A stretch of DNA of 63,123 nt, taken from positions 1-63,123 of the forward strand of contig JAFQXE010000012.1 of assembly GCA_017407125.1 (NCBI GenBank). The letters run 5' to 3'. The position numbers and the translations under genes were made by a program. This document shows positions 1 to 9,021 of the stretch, piece after piece; position 1 is the stretch's first letter; each line of letters begins with the position of its first letter. The notes under the pieces were generated by a model. The model was not told where the DNA came from, did no database searches, and was given only the letters and a program-made list of their open reading frames with translations. This stretch comes from Thermoguttaceae bacterium (GTDB lineage Bacteria > Planctomycetota > Planctomycetia > Pirellulales > Thermoguttaceae).

Positions 1-456
1 CATATGCTCTTAGTAACTTGATCACATGAATTAAACTCTCTCGTGTTGAGAATCTAATTCCTTCTCGTCGCTCGTATCTCGAACTTCTCAGTTCGATTTA
101 CAAAATGTTATAAAATCAGCACATTTCTGATTCGTTGCATTGCAACTATCTTGAAATTGTATCGTAGATTATCAAGCTCGCGCCTGATAAACTACAGATG
201 CCTATCTACCTAACCAAATTTTCAATGAACATTTTGTCGTCGAAGGGGTAAAACCCGTTCATTCGACTGACAAGGGGGAAGTATAGCAGAAAATGAAAAT
301 CGGTCAATGGGCGCCGGGGACTTTTTTAAGAAATTTTTTAAAAATTTTTGAGGAAGAGAAAAGAATTTTTGCGAGGTCGAAAACAACTCCAGATTGCGGA
401 GCGGCGAGACGCCGCTCACTGCCCAACAATAGAGCGGCGTTTTGCCTGCGTCCTTG
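1..456. other. Intergenic region, no gene seen
   Basis: No convincing gene is visible here. The stretch is AT-rich to about 370. Around 395-425 there is a short GC-rich inverted motif (AGCGGCG-AGA-CGCCGCT) that resembles the head of the dispersed repeat found at 30779, 32206 and 37609. The kdsB stop codon lies at the right edge, so part of this may be the 3' untranslated region of kdsB. The two overlapping reading frames are anticoding shadows. Confidence 0.6.
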
Positions 457-1203
457 CTATTTACAGTACTCTGAAACAAACTTTTTGTAGTCTTCGATGG
501 TGTCGATTCCAATAGCGCAGCCGTCCGCCTGACCGACCATAATAGCGTAGCCAGCGTCCAGAACGCGAAGCTGTTCCAGCTTTTCCGTGTTTTCAATGGG
601 AGACGTCGGCATCTGTCCAAGCTGAAGAAGGAATTCTCGCCGGTAGGCGTAAATTCCCAAATGCTGCCAGTACAGGGCTGGGGAAACGCTGAGCAAATCG
701 TCAGACCACGTTCTGGCGCAGGGGATTGGCGAGCGGCTGAAGTACATCGCCCGACCGGATTTGTTAAACACGACTTTGACGCAGTTCGGATCAAAGACTT
801 TCTCTTTAACGCGAATCGGAATCGCCATTGTCGACATGACTGCGTCCGGGTTGTCAAGCAGAAGCTGAGCGCAGCGGTCGATGGTGTCGGGATTCATATC
901 CGGTTCGTCGCCCTGAACGTTGACGAAAATATCGACATCCTCCATTTTTCGGGCGACTTCCGCCAGACGATCCGTGCCGGAAGCGCAGTCGGGACTGGTC
1001 ATAATCGCCTGACCGCCAAAACTCGTTACCGCATTGAAAATTTCGTCGTTGTCCGTTGCGACGCATACGCCCTGAGGAATTTTCGCTTTCAGAGCGGATT
1101 CGTACGTATGAACGATAAGCGGTTTTCCGGTTTCGTTCAAAAGCATTTTTCGAGGCAGACGCGTTGACGCGTATCGAGCGGGAATAATCGTATAAACTTT
1201 CAT
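457..1203 (-). CDS. kdsB: 3-deoxy-manno-octulosonate cytidylyltransferase (CMP-KDO synthetase)
   Basis: Activates KDO with CTP to CMP-KDO for the inner core of lipopolysaccharide, in the cytoplasm. The 248-residue protein has the usual family length. It opens with the nucleotide-binding signature IIPARYASTRLPRKML and has VQGDEP (about residue 95), FSRSPIPC, HLGIYAYRREFL and ENTEKLEQLR, all typical of KdsB. It starts 15 bases after the stop of the SH3-domain gene and is probably the last gene of the minus-strand run 3264-457. Its presence argues for a Gram-negative, LPS-making cell. The Shine-Dalgarno sequence is weak (AGAGAAA), so translation may be coupled to the upstream gene. Confidence 0.97.
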   Translation of the reverse strand: MKVYTIIPARYASTRLPRKMLLNETGKPLIVHTYESALKAKIPQGVCVATDNDEIFNAVTSFGGQAIMTSPDCASGTDRLAEVARKMEDVDIFVNVQGDEPDMNPDTIDRCAQLLLDNPDAVMSTMAIPIRVKEKVFDPNCVKVVFNKSGRAMYFSRSPIPCARTWSDDLLSVSPALYWQHLGIYAYRREFLLQLGQMPTSPIENTEKLEQLRVLDAGYAIMVGQADGCAIGIDTIEDYKKFVSEYCK

Positions 1204-1218
1204 GAAAATATTTCTCTG

Positions 1219-2664
1219 TTAAAGCGGACGAATGTGTCGGACGGTTATATGAATATGCTGATCGTTGTTGGGCAGGAATTCTCTTGAACCGATAACGCCA
1301 ACCACGCGTCCTTCCATTCCCTTAAAAACGACTCCCAAGGCGGGCGAAACGTAGTAGCGAACCTGTCCGTTGGCGTCGAGTAAAGCCCAACGAATCGGAA
1401 GTCTGTCAACATTTCCCTGCGGAAGCTGAGCCAAAAGTCCCACGCCGTCAAGACGCATGTTCTTTTCCAGTTCTTCCGCCTGAGCAAGAGCCGCCATGTT
1501 GCGCTGCGTCATTTGTTCGTACGGCGAAACGCCCGGCGGGGCGGGCAAGTTCAATTCGTTACCCGCTTGGTTGAATTCCGCCTGCGTTGATTCCAGACCT
1601 GGCAAAACAGTCGCCCGTGCTCCTGCGGGAAGCGATTTGGGGTCAAGAAGCGGGTTGGCAGGAGGAGGAACAGAACCCGGCGGCAGCGGTCCACGAACGC
1701 CGTATGGTCTTTGCATCATGCCGGGTTGAGGAACGCCAGCTGCGATTTCCATTTGATTTGCTTTTTCAAGCCGAGAAATCAGCAGGTCAACTCTTTCCAG
1801 CTTTCTTGGTGAATTCGCCTGAGTCTTCAAGAATCGGGCTCGTTGGAGCAGTTGAGCAGAATGCCAGGTGTCAGGTTTGGTATGAAACATGGCGCTCCAG
1901 GCGCTTTCCAGTTCGGTTAATTCCCGATAAAACTCGCCGTCCGGCATTCCGTGAGGGGAACGATGTCCCGGAGCGGGGGGTTGTCCATACGGTCCGGGTT
2001 GAAAGCCGCCGCTTCCCGGAGCTGTAATCGGACTAAAAGCGACAGACGATGAATTCTGACTGCGCTGCGTTTGCTGAGGCGTGCGTCTGATAGGGTCGTC
2101 CGGGAGGATGTCGTTCAGATTTACCCAGCGAAATTCGCCCGACGGCGGCGAGATTCTGTACCATTCTTCCGACCCAATATTGGTTTTTTGAATGACCTCT
2201 ACCAGTTCGTCTTTTCGCATTCGAACCTGAACGACGTCGCGGCTGTCGAGCAACTCCGACCCAACGCCGCTAGCCGCGTTGTCTTCTGTAATGCGTCCCG
2301 TTCCGTCAGCTTGAACTTCGAGAAATTTTCCTCTGACCCATGAAAAACTGCCCTGCGGTGGACGAATCGCCGCCCAGCCGGTGGGGAGTTCGCAGTAGAC
2401 TTCCACAACAGACCCGACGGGAAGAGCTTGCGTTGGGTAATACGTCATTCCCGGTCCGCTTCGCGCGGCGACGTTTTGAACCGAGACTTTCGCCATGTAC
2501 GGAAACCCTTCCTGAATCTGGGCGAACGCGCTGGAACTCATTGCCGCGCATCCAACAAACAGACATAGAAGCGCTCGCAATACTCCCCAAAATTTAGATT
2601 GCATTCTGTAACAGACGGAATATAAACAGCCGCGTTTCATCGTTCTCGAGGCGATATTATTCAT
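1219..2664 (-). CDS. Exported bacterial SH3-domain protein
   Basis: Unrecognised as a named gene. The start is placed at the ATG preceded by AAGGAG with seven intervening bases; a TTG two codons further upstream is less likely. The first 50 residues hold a long n-region and a hydrophobic signal segment ending SSSAFA, so export is expected. Two SH3-like segments follow: about residues 57-115 (VSVQNVAARSGPGMTYYPT, a classic SH3b opening) and a second ending at SGEFRWVNLNDI. The middle is Pro/Gly/Gln-rich, and the C-terminal part (about 420-480) looks like a further small beta domain. Such proteins usually act in the envelope, often near peptidoglycan; that role is inference. The start is 15 bases from the GNAT stop, which suggests co-transcription. 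Confidence 0.8.
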   Translation of the reverse strand: MNNIASRTMKRGCLYSVCYRMQSKFWGVLRALLCLFVGCAAMSSSAFAQIQEGFPYMAKVSVQNVAARSGPGMTYYPTQALPVGSVVEVYCELPTGWAAIRPPQGSFSWVRGKFLEVQADGTGRITEDNAASGVGSELLDSRDVVQVRMRKDELVEVIQKTNIGSEEWYRISPPSGEFRWVNLNDILPDDPIRRTPQQTQRSQNSSSVAFSPITAPGSGGFQPGPYGQPPAPGHRSPHGMPDGEFYRELTELESAWSAMFHTKPDTWHSAQLLQRARFLKTQANSPRKLERVDLLISRLEKANQMEIAAGVPQPGMMQRPYGVRGPLPPGSVPPPANPLLDPKSLPAGARATVLPGLESTQAEFNQAGNELNLPAPPGVSPYEQMTQRNMAALAQAEELEKNMRLDGVGLLAQLPQGNVDRLPIRWALLDANGQVRYYVSPALGVVFKGMEGRVVGVIGSREFLPNNDQHIHITVRHIRPL

Positions 2665-2679
2665 GGACAATCTCCTTTA

Positions 2680-3264
2680 TTATAATGACGGCGTTTTTTC
2701 TATAACCTCGGTAACGTGAAATCCGATTTTTTTGTACAGATTAATCGCGACGTCGTTTGTCTGGGTTACTTCCAGCTGGGCGATTTTAAGCCCCGCCTGC
2801 TGATAGCCCCACAGACAATAATAGAGCAGCAGTTTTGACAACCCGCGCCCGCGGTATTCTGGAAGAATTCCAACGTTTTGAATTGCGCCGATAAAATCCT
2901 GGTTGATAAGTCCCTGAATCGTTCCCACGAGCTTGTACGAGCCAGGAAGGTGTAACAGCCGCGCTGCGCCGCTGCCGGTTTTTTCTCTCAACAGCCAGGT
3001 TGCACTGGGCAGAAAACCGCTGTTGTGAGCCAAATATCGCATGAAATCTTCACAGCGCGATTGATCTGTAAAGGTTACAAAATATTTGGCGTCGATAGAA
3101 TCTTTGAAACTCCTGAAAATCGCTTCGCTGTGTTTATGAATCAGATTCGTTGACCATGGAGCCATTTCAAACCCGATCGGCAGCTGGATGAGCGGACATT
3201 TCCAGCTGTCGAGCGAGATTTGCATCCTGTATCGGGTGAATGTGCTTATATTTATTCGTCCCAT
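2680..3264 (-). CDS. GNAT-family N-acetyltransferase
   Basis: Predicted acetyl-CoA-dependent acetyltransferase of unknown substrate, 194 residues from the chosen ATG. The acetyl-CoA-binding motif is clear near the C-terminus: GILPEYRGRGLSKLLL, followed by LEVTQTNDVAINLYKKIGF, the usual motif B ending. An upstream in-frame start at 3393 would add 43 residues, but that part is encoded by the intergenic heptamer repeat (Ser/Thr/Pro-rich, with SLLTPNS), so I reject it. It sits between proB and the SH3-domain gene in a minus-strand run. Confidence 0.85.
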   Translation of the reverse strand: MGRINISTFTRYRMQISLDSWKCPLIQLPIGFEMAPWSTNLIHKHSEAIFRSFKDSIDAKYFVTFTDQSRCEDFMRYLAHNSGFLPSATWLLREKTGSGAARLLHLPGSYKLVGTIQGLINQDFIGAIQNVGILPEYRGRGLSKLLLYYCLWGYQQAGLKIAQLEVTQTNDVAINLYKKIGFHVTEVIEKTPSL

Positions 3265-3305
3265 GAATCGATTGTTACATAAAACCTTTAGCAAACCAGT
3301 CGTTT

Positions 3306-3426
3306 GCGAGTTAGGAGTTAGGAGTGAGGGGTGAGGAGTTGTTGAATTCGCCGAAGGCGAATCGTTATTGCCTGTTTTCCCCGTGGATTTCATCCATGGC
3401 TATTGCCTACTGCCTACTGCCTGATA
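3306..3426. repeat. Heptamer-type repeat with ATTCGCC/GGCGAAT core
   Basis: Three parts are visible: a run of 7-8 nt degenerate units (TTAGGAG, GAGTGAG, GGTGAGG) at 3311-3340, a small hairpin with arms ATTCGCC and GGCGAAT around 3346-3362, and a second run with CTACTGC units at 3403-3422. The same core and similar unit runs occur at 6667-6754 and inside the helicase gene near 21.5 kb. The repeat ends at the proB stop codon. Confidence 0.8.
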
Positions 3427-4578
3427 TTATCTCAAAGCGATATTGTCCCGGTGAACGACTTCTTCGTATGGCGCGCGTCCAAGCGCTTCTTCAATTTCGT
3501 CGGAATGAAGCCCGCGAATGCGCTGAATGTCGTCTGCGGAATAATTCGACAATCCTCGGGCAAACTCTTCCCCGTTGGCATTGCAAATGGAAATGACGTC
3601 GCCTTTTTCAAAATGTCCGTAGACGCGTTTAATCCCCTTGGGAAGCAGGCTTCGTCCCTGATTTTGCAGCGCTTTGACCGCGCCGTTGTCAACGTAAACC
3701 GACCCGACAGGTTCAGACGCGAACCCGAGCCAGTTTTGTCGGCTGGTATGCGCTTCTCCATGAGGAAGAAAGACCGTGCCGATTTCTTCCCCGGCGAAAA
3801 TTTTTCGCAGTACGTTCGGTTCTCGTCCTTTGGCGATAATCAAACATCCGCCTGCGCTGTTGACCTGTTGAGCGGCGCGAATCTTGCTGCTCATTCCGCC
3901 CTTGCTGACGGAGTTAAGGTGGTCGTGAACCATGCCTTGAACGTTGTCCTCGATTCCTGTTACAGTTTGAATAACATGCGAATTGGGGTCTGACGGGTCG
4001 CCATTGTACAGACCGTCAATATCGGAAAGGAGAATAAGCAGTTCCGCCTGAACGAGGTTGGCAACCAGAGCGGCGAGGTTGTCGTTGTCGCCAAAGGTCG
4101 TTTTCAGCTCGTCGACGGAAATCGTGTCGTTTTCGTTAATAATCGGAAGCGTCTGAAAATCCAAAGCTGCGTTGAGCGTATTTCGCATGTTCAGATAGCG
4201 CGTCCGGTTTTTCATGTCGTCGTTAGTCAGCAGGGCTTGAGCGGCGGGAATATTGTACGGCGCCAGATAACGGTTGTACGCTTCAATCAGAGCGCTTTGA
4301 CCAACAGCGGCAACCGCCTGTAAACGTCCCAAATCCTTGGGACGGCTGGTGAGCATAAGTCTGTCCATGCCGGCAGCGACGGCTCCGCTGGAAACCAGAA
4401 TGACGCGTCGTCCGGTTTGAATTATTTCATACAGCTGATCAACCAGATTTTTAATTTGATCATGATCCAGATGTCGATTGGCGTCTGTCAGGCAGCGCGA
4501 TCCGACTTTAACGACAATCGTTTTGGACGCAACTATGATTTCCTGTCGTAATGGGCTGACTGGATATTCGTTGGACAT
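3427..4578 (-). CDS. proB: Glutamate 5-kinase with C-terminal PUA domain
   Basis: Phosphorylates glutamate to gamma-glutamyl phosphate, the first step of proline synthesis. The 383-residue length fits the two-domain form. The amino-acid-kinase domain starts with TIVVKVGSRCLTD and has VILVSSGAVAAGMDRL, PIINENDTISVDELKTTFGDNDNLAALVA and LLILLSDIDGLYNGDP; GGMSSKIRAAQ near residue 230 is the family nucleotide/feedback region. The PUA domain covers about 290-370. No Shine-Dalgarno sequence is visible: a run of seven C lies just upstream of the ATG, followed further out by the repeat at 4591-4692. No proA is in view. Confidence 0.96.
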   Translation of the reverse strand: MSNEYPVSPLRQEIIVASKTIVVKVGSRCLTDANRHLDHDQIKNLVDQLYEIIQTGRRVILVSSGAVAAGMDRLMLTSRPKDLGRLQAVAAVGQSALIEAYNRYLAPYNIPAAQALLTNDDMKNRTRYLNMRNTLNAALDFQTLPIINENDTISVDELKTTFGDNDNLAALVANLVQAELLILLSDIDGLYNGDPSDPNSHVIQTVTGIEDNVQGMVHDHLNSVSKGGMSSKIRAAQQVNSAGGCLIIAKGREPNVLRKIFAGEEIGTVFLPHGEAHTSRQNWLGFASEPVGSVYVDNGAVKALQNQGRSLLPKGIKRVYGHFEKGDVISICNANGEEFARGLSNYSADDIQRIRGLHSDEIEEALGRAPYEEVVHRDNIALR

Positions 4579-4590
4579 ATTAGGGGGGGA

Positions 4591-4692
4591 AGTAGTGGTT
4601 AGTATTTAGTGGTAAGTGGTTAGTGGGGAGTGATTAGCAGTAAGTATAATCAATAACTGAATACTTACTACTTACCACTTACAACTAACCAC
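4591..4692. repeat. Inverted heptamer-repeat hairpin upstream of proB
   Basis: Two arms of degenerate units related to GTGGTTA/TAGTGGT (4591-4630) and ACTTACC/ACTAACC (4661-4692) face each other and can fold into a long imperfect stem. The spacer is AT-rich. The unit vocabulary returns, in one orientation only, upstream of metK at 62004-62056. Confidence 0.75.
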
Positions 4693-4697
4693 GATTT

Positions 4698-6497
4698 CTA
4701 TTTGTCCGCTCCTGACTGCTGTGCGTTGTCAGCGGGAACGAGGGAACTGCGGGGCGTGTGGACTTCGCCGGAAAGCAAATTTTCCCACGTTCCGTTTTCC
4801 ATGATCTGTTCAACCAACGCTGCCATCAGAACGTCAATTTTCTTTTGTCGAACGTCTTTGATAATCAGGTCTTTGACGTCTGCCAGAGGAATGTTGTCCG
4901 GCTGCGTCTGCCCCAGACAGTACATGATGATAAACGTCTGTCCGACTGTTACAATATCCGACAGTTCACCCGGGCTGAGCTTGAACGCCTCGGATTCCAG
5001 TTCCGGAATTCCGCCGTGTTTTTGAATCGGAGGAACTTCGCCGCGAATGGCGCGAATGTTCGGGTCGACGCAGTACTGTTCGCACAGATCGCCGAAATTC
5101 TTTTCCGTTGGATTCTTTCTGGCTTCCGCCCAAACGCGCTGAGCGGATCGCATATCGTTGAGGATAATGGCTCGAACGCGAACGCGAGGTCCGTAGTTGG
5201 CTTCGTATCCTTTTTGGATGTCGTCGTTTTCAATTCGGACGTCCGGTTCAACCATTTTTGTCAACGCAACCTGCGACCACATCTGCTTGCGATACTGCTC
5301 GCGGCTCAGTCCGTGTTCACGCGCAACGGTTGCATACCAGCGTTCGACGTCCGCTTCGCCGTTTTTGGTTAACGGCAGGGCGTCGGCGGCAATAGAAGCA
5401 ATTTGAGCGTCAACGTCTTTATCTGTAACAGTAATTCCCGCCTTTTTAGCGGCTTGTTCAACCAGAACAAACTGAATCAATCCGTTGAGCACCTTCGCGC
5501 CGTGACGTTCAATCGCTTTTTCAGCAACCTGTTTTCGACCGATCTGTTTACCGTCGATGAGAATGGCGGCAGTCGGATACTGGCGTTCCAGCTGGGGATT
5601 TCCCAATACGATTGTAACCTTGGCGTTTTGCTGCAATTGAGCAAAGATGTCATTGGAAACCTTTGACAGCTTCTGAACCTTGATTTCCTCAATAATGCGC
5701 TTTTTGAGGTCGTCGGTAAGCGGGTTTTTGTCTTTAATTGACGGGTTGATTCGTTCGCAATACACAATCAAATACTGATTCCCAACGTTCAAGACGTTTG
5801 AAACCTGTCCCGGCTTGAGTGAGAAAACGGCTTTGTCGAATTCCGGAAAACCGGTGTGCATTCTCAGCGGAGCGGGAGCCATACCGCCGCGGGAAGCGGT
5901 GTTGGTGTCAATGGAATGCTGCTTTGCCATGGCGACAAACCGTGACGGGTCGGCGGCAACGATTTTGTGAATCTCGGCCGCTTTTTCGGGAGTGTCGAGA
6001 ACGATAATTCTCGCCTCGACGCTCGGACCGCAAAGACGGTCGTACGCCATCGCGATTTCCTGTTCGTTGACAACAATCTGATCTTTGGCAATCGCCTTTA
6101 ACGCCAGCGACGGCCAAATGATGTCTTCCGAATACTGCTGTTCGTTGATTCCGCGTTCGTCTCGAAGCAGGTTGAGCCACTGCGTTACCGGCAGGTTGAA
6201 CGATTTGGCAAGACGTTCGATTTCCGCGCGGACTTCGTCTTGTGTAATGACGATATTTCGTTTATGACATTCCGTCTGAATGAGGTATTTATTCATCATC
6301 TTTTCGGCAACGTCGCGGCCGAAATGCAGCAGACATTCATCGCCCAGCTGCTGGCGGGTAATCGGTTCGTTATTGACTCGGGCGACGACGCTGTCTGGAG
6401 TCGGGGCAGGGGCAGGGGACTGCTGCGCGAAAAGAACGCTCGACAATCCGGCTGCAATCAGTAACGACAACGTCAACAATCGGGTAAACGATTTCAT
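4698..6497 (-). CDS. SurA/PpiC-like periplasmic peptidyl-prolyl isomerase with duplicated modules
   Basis: Predicted exported folding chaperone/isomerase acting on periplasmic or outer-membrane proteins. A signal peptide (ending near SSVLFAQQ) is preceded by AGGAGA at good distance. Two similar modules follow. Each has a SurA-N-like helical part starting with VNNEPITRQQL (about residue 42) or LIDGKQIGRKQV (about 311), then a rotamase/PpiC segment. The first PpiC has SRGGMAP...FDKAVFSLKPGQVSNVL (about 212-245); the second has HGGIPELESEAFKLSPGELSDIV (about 505-530). The tandem arrangement gives 599 residues, longer than SurA (about 430). It stands alone with repeats on both sides. Confidence 0.88.
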   Translation of the reverse strand: MKSFTRLLTLSLLIAAGLSSVLFAQQSPAPAPTPDSVVARVNNEPITRQQLGDECLLHFGRDVAEKMMNKYLIQTECHKRNIVITQDEVRAEIERLAKSFNLPVTQWLNLLRDERGINEQQYSEDIIWPSLALKAIAKDQIVVNEQEIAMAYDRLCGPSVEARIIVLDTPEKAAEIHKIVAADPSRFVAMAKQHSIDTNTASRGGMAPAPLRMHTGFPEFDKAVFSLKPGQVSNVLNVGNQYLIVYCERINPSIKDKNPLTDDLKKRIIEEIKVQKLSKVSNDIFAQLQQNAKVTIVLGNPQLERQYPTAAILIDGKQIGRKQVAEKAIERHGAKVLNGLIQFVLVEQAAKKAGITVTDKDVDAQIASIAADALPLTKNGEADVERWYATVAREHGLSREQYRKQMWSQVALTKMVEPDVRIENDDIQKGYEANYGPRVRVRAIILNDMRSAQRVWAEARKNPTEKNFGDLCEQYCVDPNIRAIRGEVPPIQKHGGIPELESEAFKLSPGELSDIVTVGQTFIIMYCLGQTQPDNIPLADVKDLIIKDVRQKKIDVLMAALVEQIMENGTWENLLSGEVHTPRSSLVPADNAQQSGADK

Positions 6498-6666
6498 GTG
6501 TTTCTCCTAAATTCCAAAATGCAAATACAGAATTCAGGACGCCCTGCCAAGAGAGCTTCCCAAACTCTTTAAATAATATTACTCTATTATTCAGCAAGAG
6601 CTGAATTGTCAAATGATAATTTAGAGAAAATCCGATTTTTTGTCAAGAGCAAATAAAGAGAGTGTT

Positions 6667-6754
6667 GGGGGAATAGGAAATAGGGAGTAGGGAGTAGAAT
6701 TTAATTCGCCAAAGGCGAATTGCTATTCCCCATTCCCTATTCCCCATTCCCTAC
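6667..6754. repeat. Inverted heptamer-repeat hairpin with AATTCGCC core
   Basis: The left arm has units like ATAGGGAGTAGGGAG (6667-6698) and the right arm CTATTCCCCATTCCC (6723-6754). They flank a perfect core of AATTCGCC (6703-6710), AAA, GGCGAATT (6714-6721). The whole can fold into one long stem-loop. The right arm overlaps the stop codon of the YgiQ gene, so the structure may also serve as its transcript end. Confidence 0.85.
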
Positions 6755-8664
6755 TTTTGCCGATAGCCGCCGCGTCGTTGTTGAGGTTTGTTTTTAGAAA
6801 ACTTCTGTTTAGAAGATGTTTGTTTGGGTGGATTGGGTGGAATGAGACATTTGAGACCGAATCCGATTAGATCTTTTCGTCCCTCTTTAATCAACGCCTC
6901 TTTGACCCACTGGTAGTTCTCTGGCAAGAAGTACTGCATCAAGGCGCGCTGCATGCGTCTGTCCCGCTCGTTTTTGGCGACGTAAAGCGGTTTCCCTGTC
7001 GCGGGGTCGGACTCTGTATAATACATAGCAGTCGCCCAGTCGAAGGGACCGGGCCAGAAGTCCTGAACCTGCTGGGGTCGAAGGTTGTGGTCGCGAAGGT
7101 ATTCCGCCAGACGAATCATGGCTTTCAGGTCGCAGCCGGGATGTCCCGCGATAAAATAGGGAATCAAATACTGTTTCTTCCCGCAGCGTTGGCTGGCATT
7201 TTCAAACTGCGTTACAAATCGTTCGTAGACGTCTATGCTGGGCTTTTGCATACATTGCAGAACCTCCCCAGCAACGTGTTCCGGCGCGGTTTTGAGATAC
7301 CCGCCGACGAAATTGTCCGCCAGTTTTTGGATGTATTCCGGGCTGGAAAGAGCGACGTCTGTTCGTATTCCAGACGCGATAAACGCCTTTTTGACGCCCT
7401 TTATCTTCCGCGCCGATTCCATCAGTTCAATTACCGGCGTATGATCCGTATTGAGGTTAGGGCAGATTTTGGGATACAGGCAAGACGTCCGGCGGCACCG
7501 TTTCATCTGCTCCGGGCGGCGACACGTCATTTGATAGCTGTTGGCGGTGGGACCGCCCAGGTCGCTGATAACGCCGGTAAACCCGGGCTGAGACTGCATG
7601 CGTCGAATCTCGTCCAAGACGTTGTTACAGCTTCTTGACTGGATTATTTTCCCTTCGTGAGCGGCAATCGAGCAGAACGAACAGCCGCCAAAACAACCTC
7701 GGACAATCTGAACCGAGTTCCGGATTACCGTCAAAGCGGGAATCTCCGCCGAGCCGTATTTGGGGTGCGCCTGACGCGTAAAGGGCATCGAATAGACCTC
7801 GTCCATTTCCGATTCCGTCAGCGGTCTTTGTGGCGGGCGAACGACGACGTGTTCCGTCCCAAATCGCTGCACCAGAGTCCGGGCGCAAAACGGGTTGAGC
7901 TCATTATAAATAATCCGGGTCATTTCAGCAAACTTCTCTTTGGATTGCTGAACCTCGTCCCAGGTCGGCAGTTCGATAACGTCGTCGCCGGTTGGAATGG
8001 GCGTTTTCATTCCGCCGCGGTACGCCGTCCCGGGAATGTCGTGAAGCCAGGACCGATCTTCGGACTTGTCGTTTATATGTTCTTCCAGCCGCCGCATGAC
8101 TTCCAGAAACGTCAGCTCGCCCATGCCGTACATGAGCAAATCCGCCTTGGAATCGAGCAGAACCGACCGCCGCAGCTTGTCGCTGTAATGGTCGTAATGC
8201 GCCAACCGGCGCAGCGACGCTTCTATTCCTCCGATGAGAACCGTACAGCCGGGATACGCCTCCCGGGCGCGCTGAGAATACACGTTGACCGCTCTGTCGG
8301 GACGCCGCCCCAGTTCCCCGTTGGGCGAATACGCGTCTGCCGAACGAAGACGTCTGAACGGAGTGTACTTGTTGACCATCGAGTCCATCGCCCCGGCAGA
8401 AATCCCGAAAGCCAGCCGCGGACGTCCAAACTCCCGCCACGGCTGACAGCTATGCCAGTCCGGCTGGTCGAGAATCGCAACCCGATATCCGTGCTTTGAA
8501 AGCCATCGCCCCAATATCGCCGCGGCAAAAGACGGATGATCGACGTACGCGTCTCCGGTTACGAAAACCAGATCCACATAGTCCCAGCCACGCTGACGCA
8601 TTTCCTGAACAGTCGTCGGCAAAAACGGGTTGTCGGTAGAAGTCGTTTGGGGTTTAGACGCCAT
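6751..8664 (-). CDS. YgiQ-family radical SAM protein
   Basis: Radical S-adenosylmethionine protein of the YgiQ (UPF0313) family; the reaction is not established. The 637-residue length is normal. The iron-sulfur motif CFGGCSFCSIAAHEG lies at about residue 322. Family signatures are VFVTGDAYVDHPSFAAAILGRWL at the N-terminus, IGGIEASLRRLAHYDHYSDKLRRSVLLDSKADLLMYGMGE in the middle, and YLKTAPEHV with PYFIAGHPGC later. The C-terminus is basic and Gln/Lys-rich. The nearest AGGAG is more than 20 bases from the ATG, so translation initiation may be weak. Confidence 0.93.
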   Translation of the reverse strand: MASKPQTTSTDNPFLPTTVQEMRQRGWDYVDLVFVTGDAYVDHPSFAAAILGRWLSKHGYRVAILDQPDWHSCQPWREFGRPRLAFGISAGAMDSMVNKYTPFRRLRSADAYSPNGELGRRPDRAVNVYSQRAREAYPGCTVLIGGIEASLRRLAHYDHYSDKLRRSVLLDSKADLLMYGMGELTFLEVMRRLEEHINDKSEDRSWLHDIPGTAYRGGMKTPIPTGDDVIELPTWDEVQQSKEKFAEMTRIIYNELNPFCARTLVQRFGTEHVVVRPPQRPLTESEMDEVYSMPFTRQAHPKYGSAEIPALTVIRNSVQIVRGCFGGCSFCSIAAHEGKIIQSRSCNNVLDEIRRMQSQPGFTGVISDLGGPTANSYQMTCRRPEQMKRCRRTSCLYPKICPNLNTDHTPVIELMESARKIKGVKKAFIASGIRTDVALSSPEYIQKLADNFVGGYLKTAPEHVAGEVLQCMQKPSIDVYERFVTQFENASQRCGKKQYLIPYFIAGHPGCDLKAMIRLAEYLRDHNLRPQQVQDFWPGPFDWATAMYYTESDPATGKPLYVAKNERDRRMQRALMQYFLPENYQWVKEALIKEGRKDLIGFGLKCLIPPNPPKQTSSKQKFSKNKPQQRRGGYRQK

Positions 8665-8864
8665 AATCTTTGCTGTACACGCTGGGGAACTCCTAGTTAA
8701 TCAGAATTCCCTTTATATATTATAATCGGAAAGTTCCAGACGAACAGTGAGGGGTATTTTCTTTCGGAACGTCGATATTTTTATTGGATTAGAAAAAATT
8801 ATCAATTAAAAATATTTTGTAAAAACATTTTTCAATTTTTTGCTCTATGTGTTTTTATTTCCTC

Positions 8865-8899
8865 TTGCAAAATCCCAAAAAAATGTTATAAAAGCGCTT
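8865..8899 (+). promoter_or_regulatory. Predicted promoter and palindrome upstream of the XylR-like gene
   Basis: TTGCAA at 8865-8870 and TATAAA at 8887-8892 are separated by 16 bases, which fits a sigma-70-type promoter. A perfect palindrome AAGCGCTT (8892-8899) overlaps the end of the -10 box and could be an operator. The untranslated leader to the ATG at 9022 would be about 120 bases. The rest of 8665-9021 is AT-rich with nothing else recognised. Confidence 0.5.
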
Positions 8900-9021
8900 A
8901 GAATCAATAACAATTTAATTTTTTTATCGTCTTTGAACGTATTTTTTGAAGCGTTGAAAGATTATCTGTTTTTGTATTGCGAATTGTATAGCAAATAAGT
9001 ATATTGTTCCCAGTAATTATT

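Noticed and set aside
222..857. 211-residue minus-strand frame overlapping kdsB
   Set aside because: Basic, Ser/Arg/Phe-rich product in another frame of a clear kdsB; no start signal or family.
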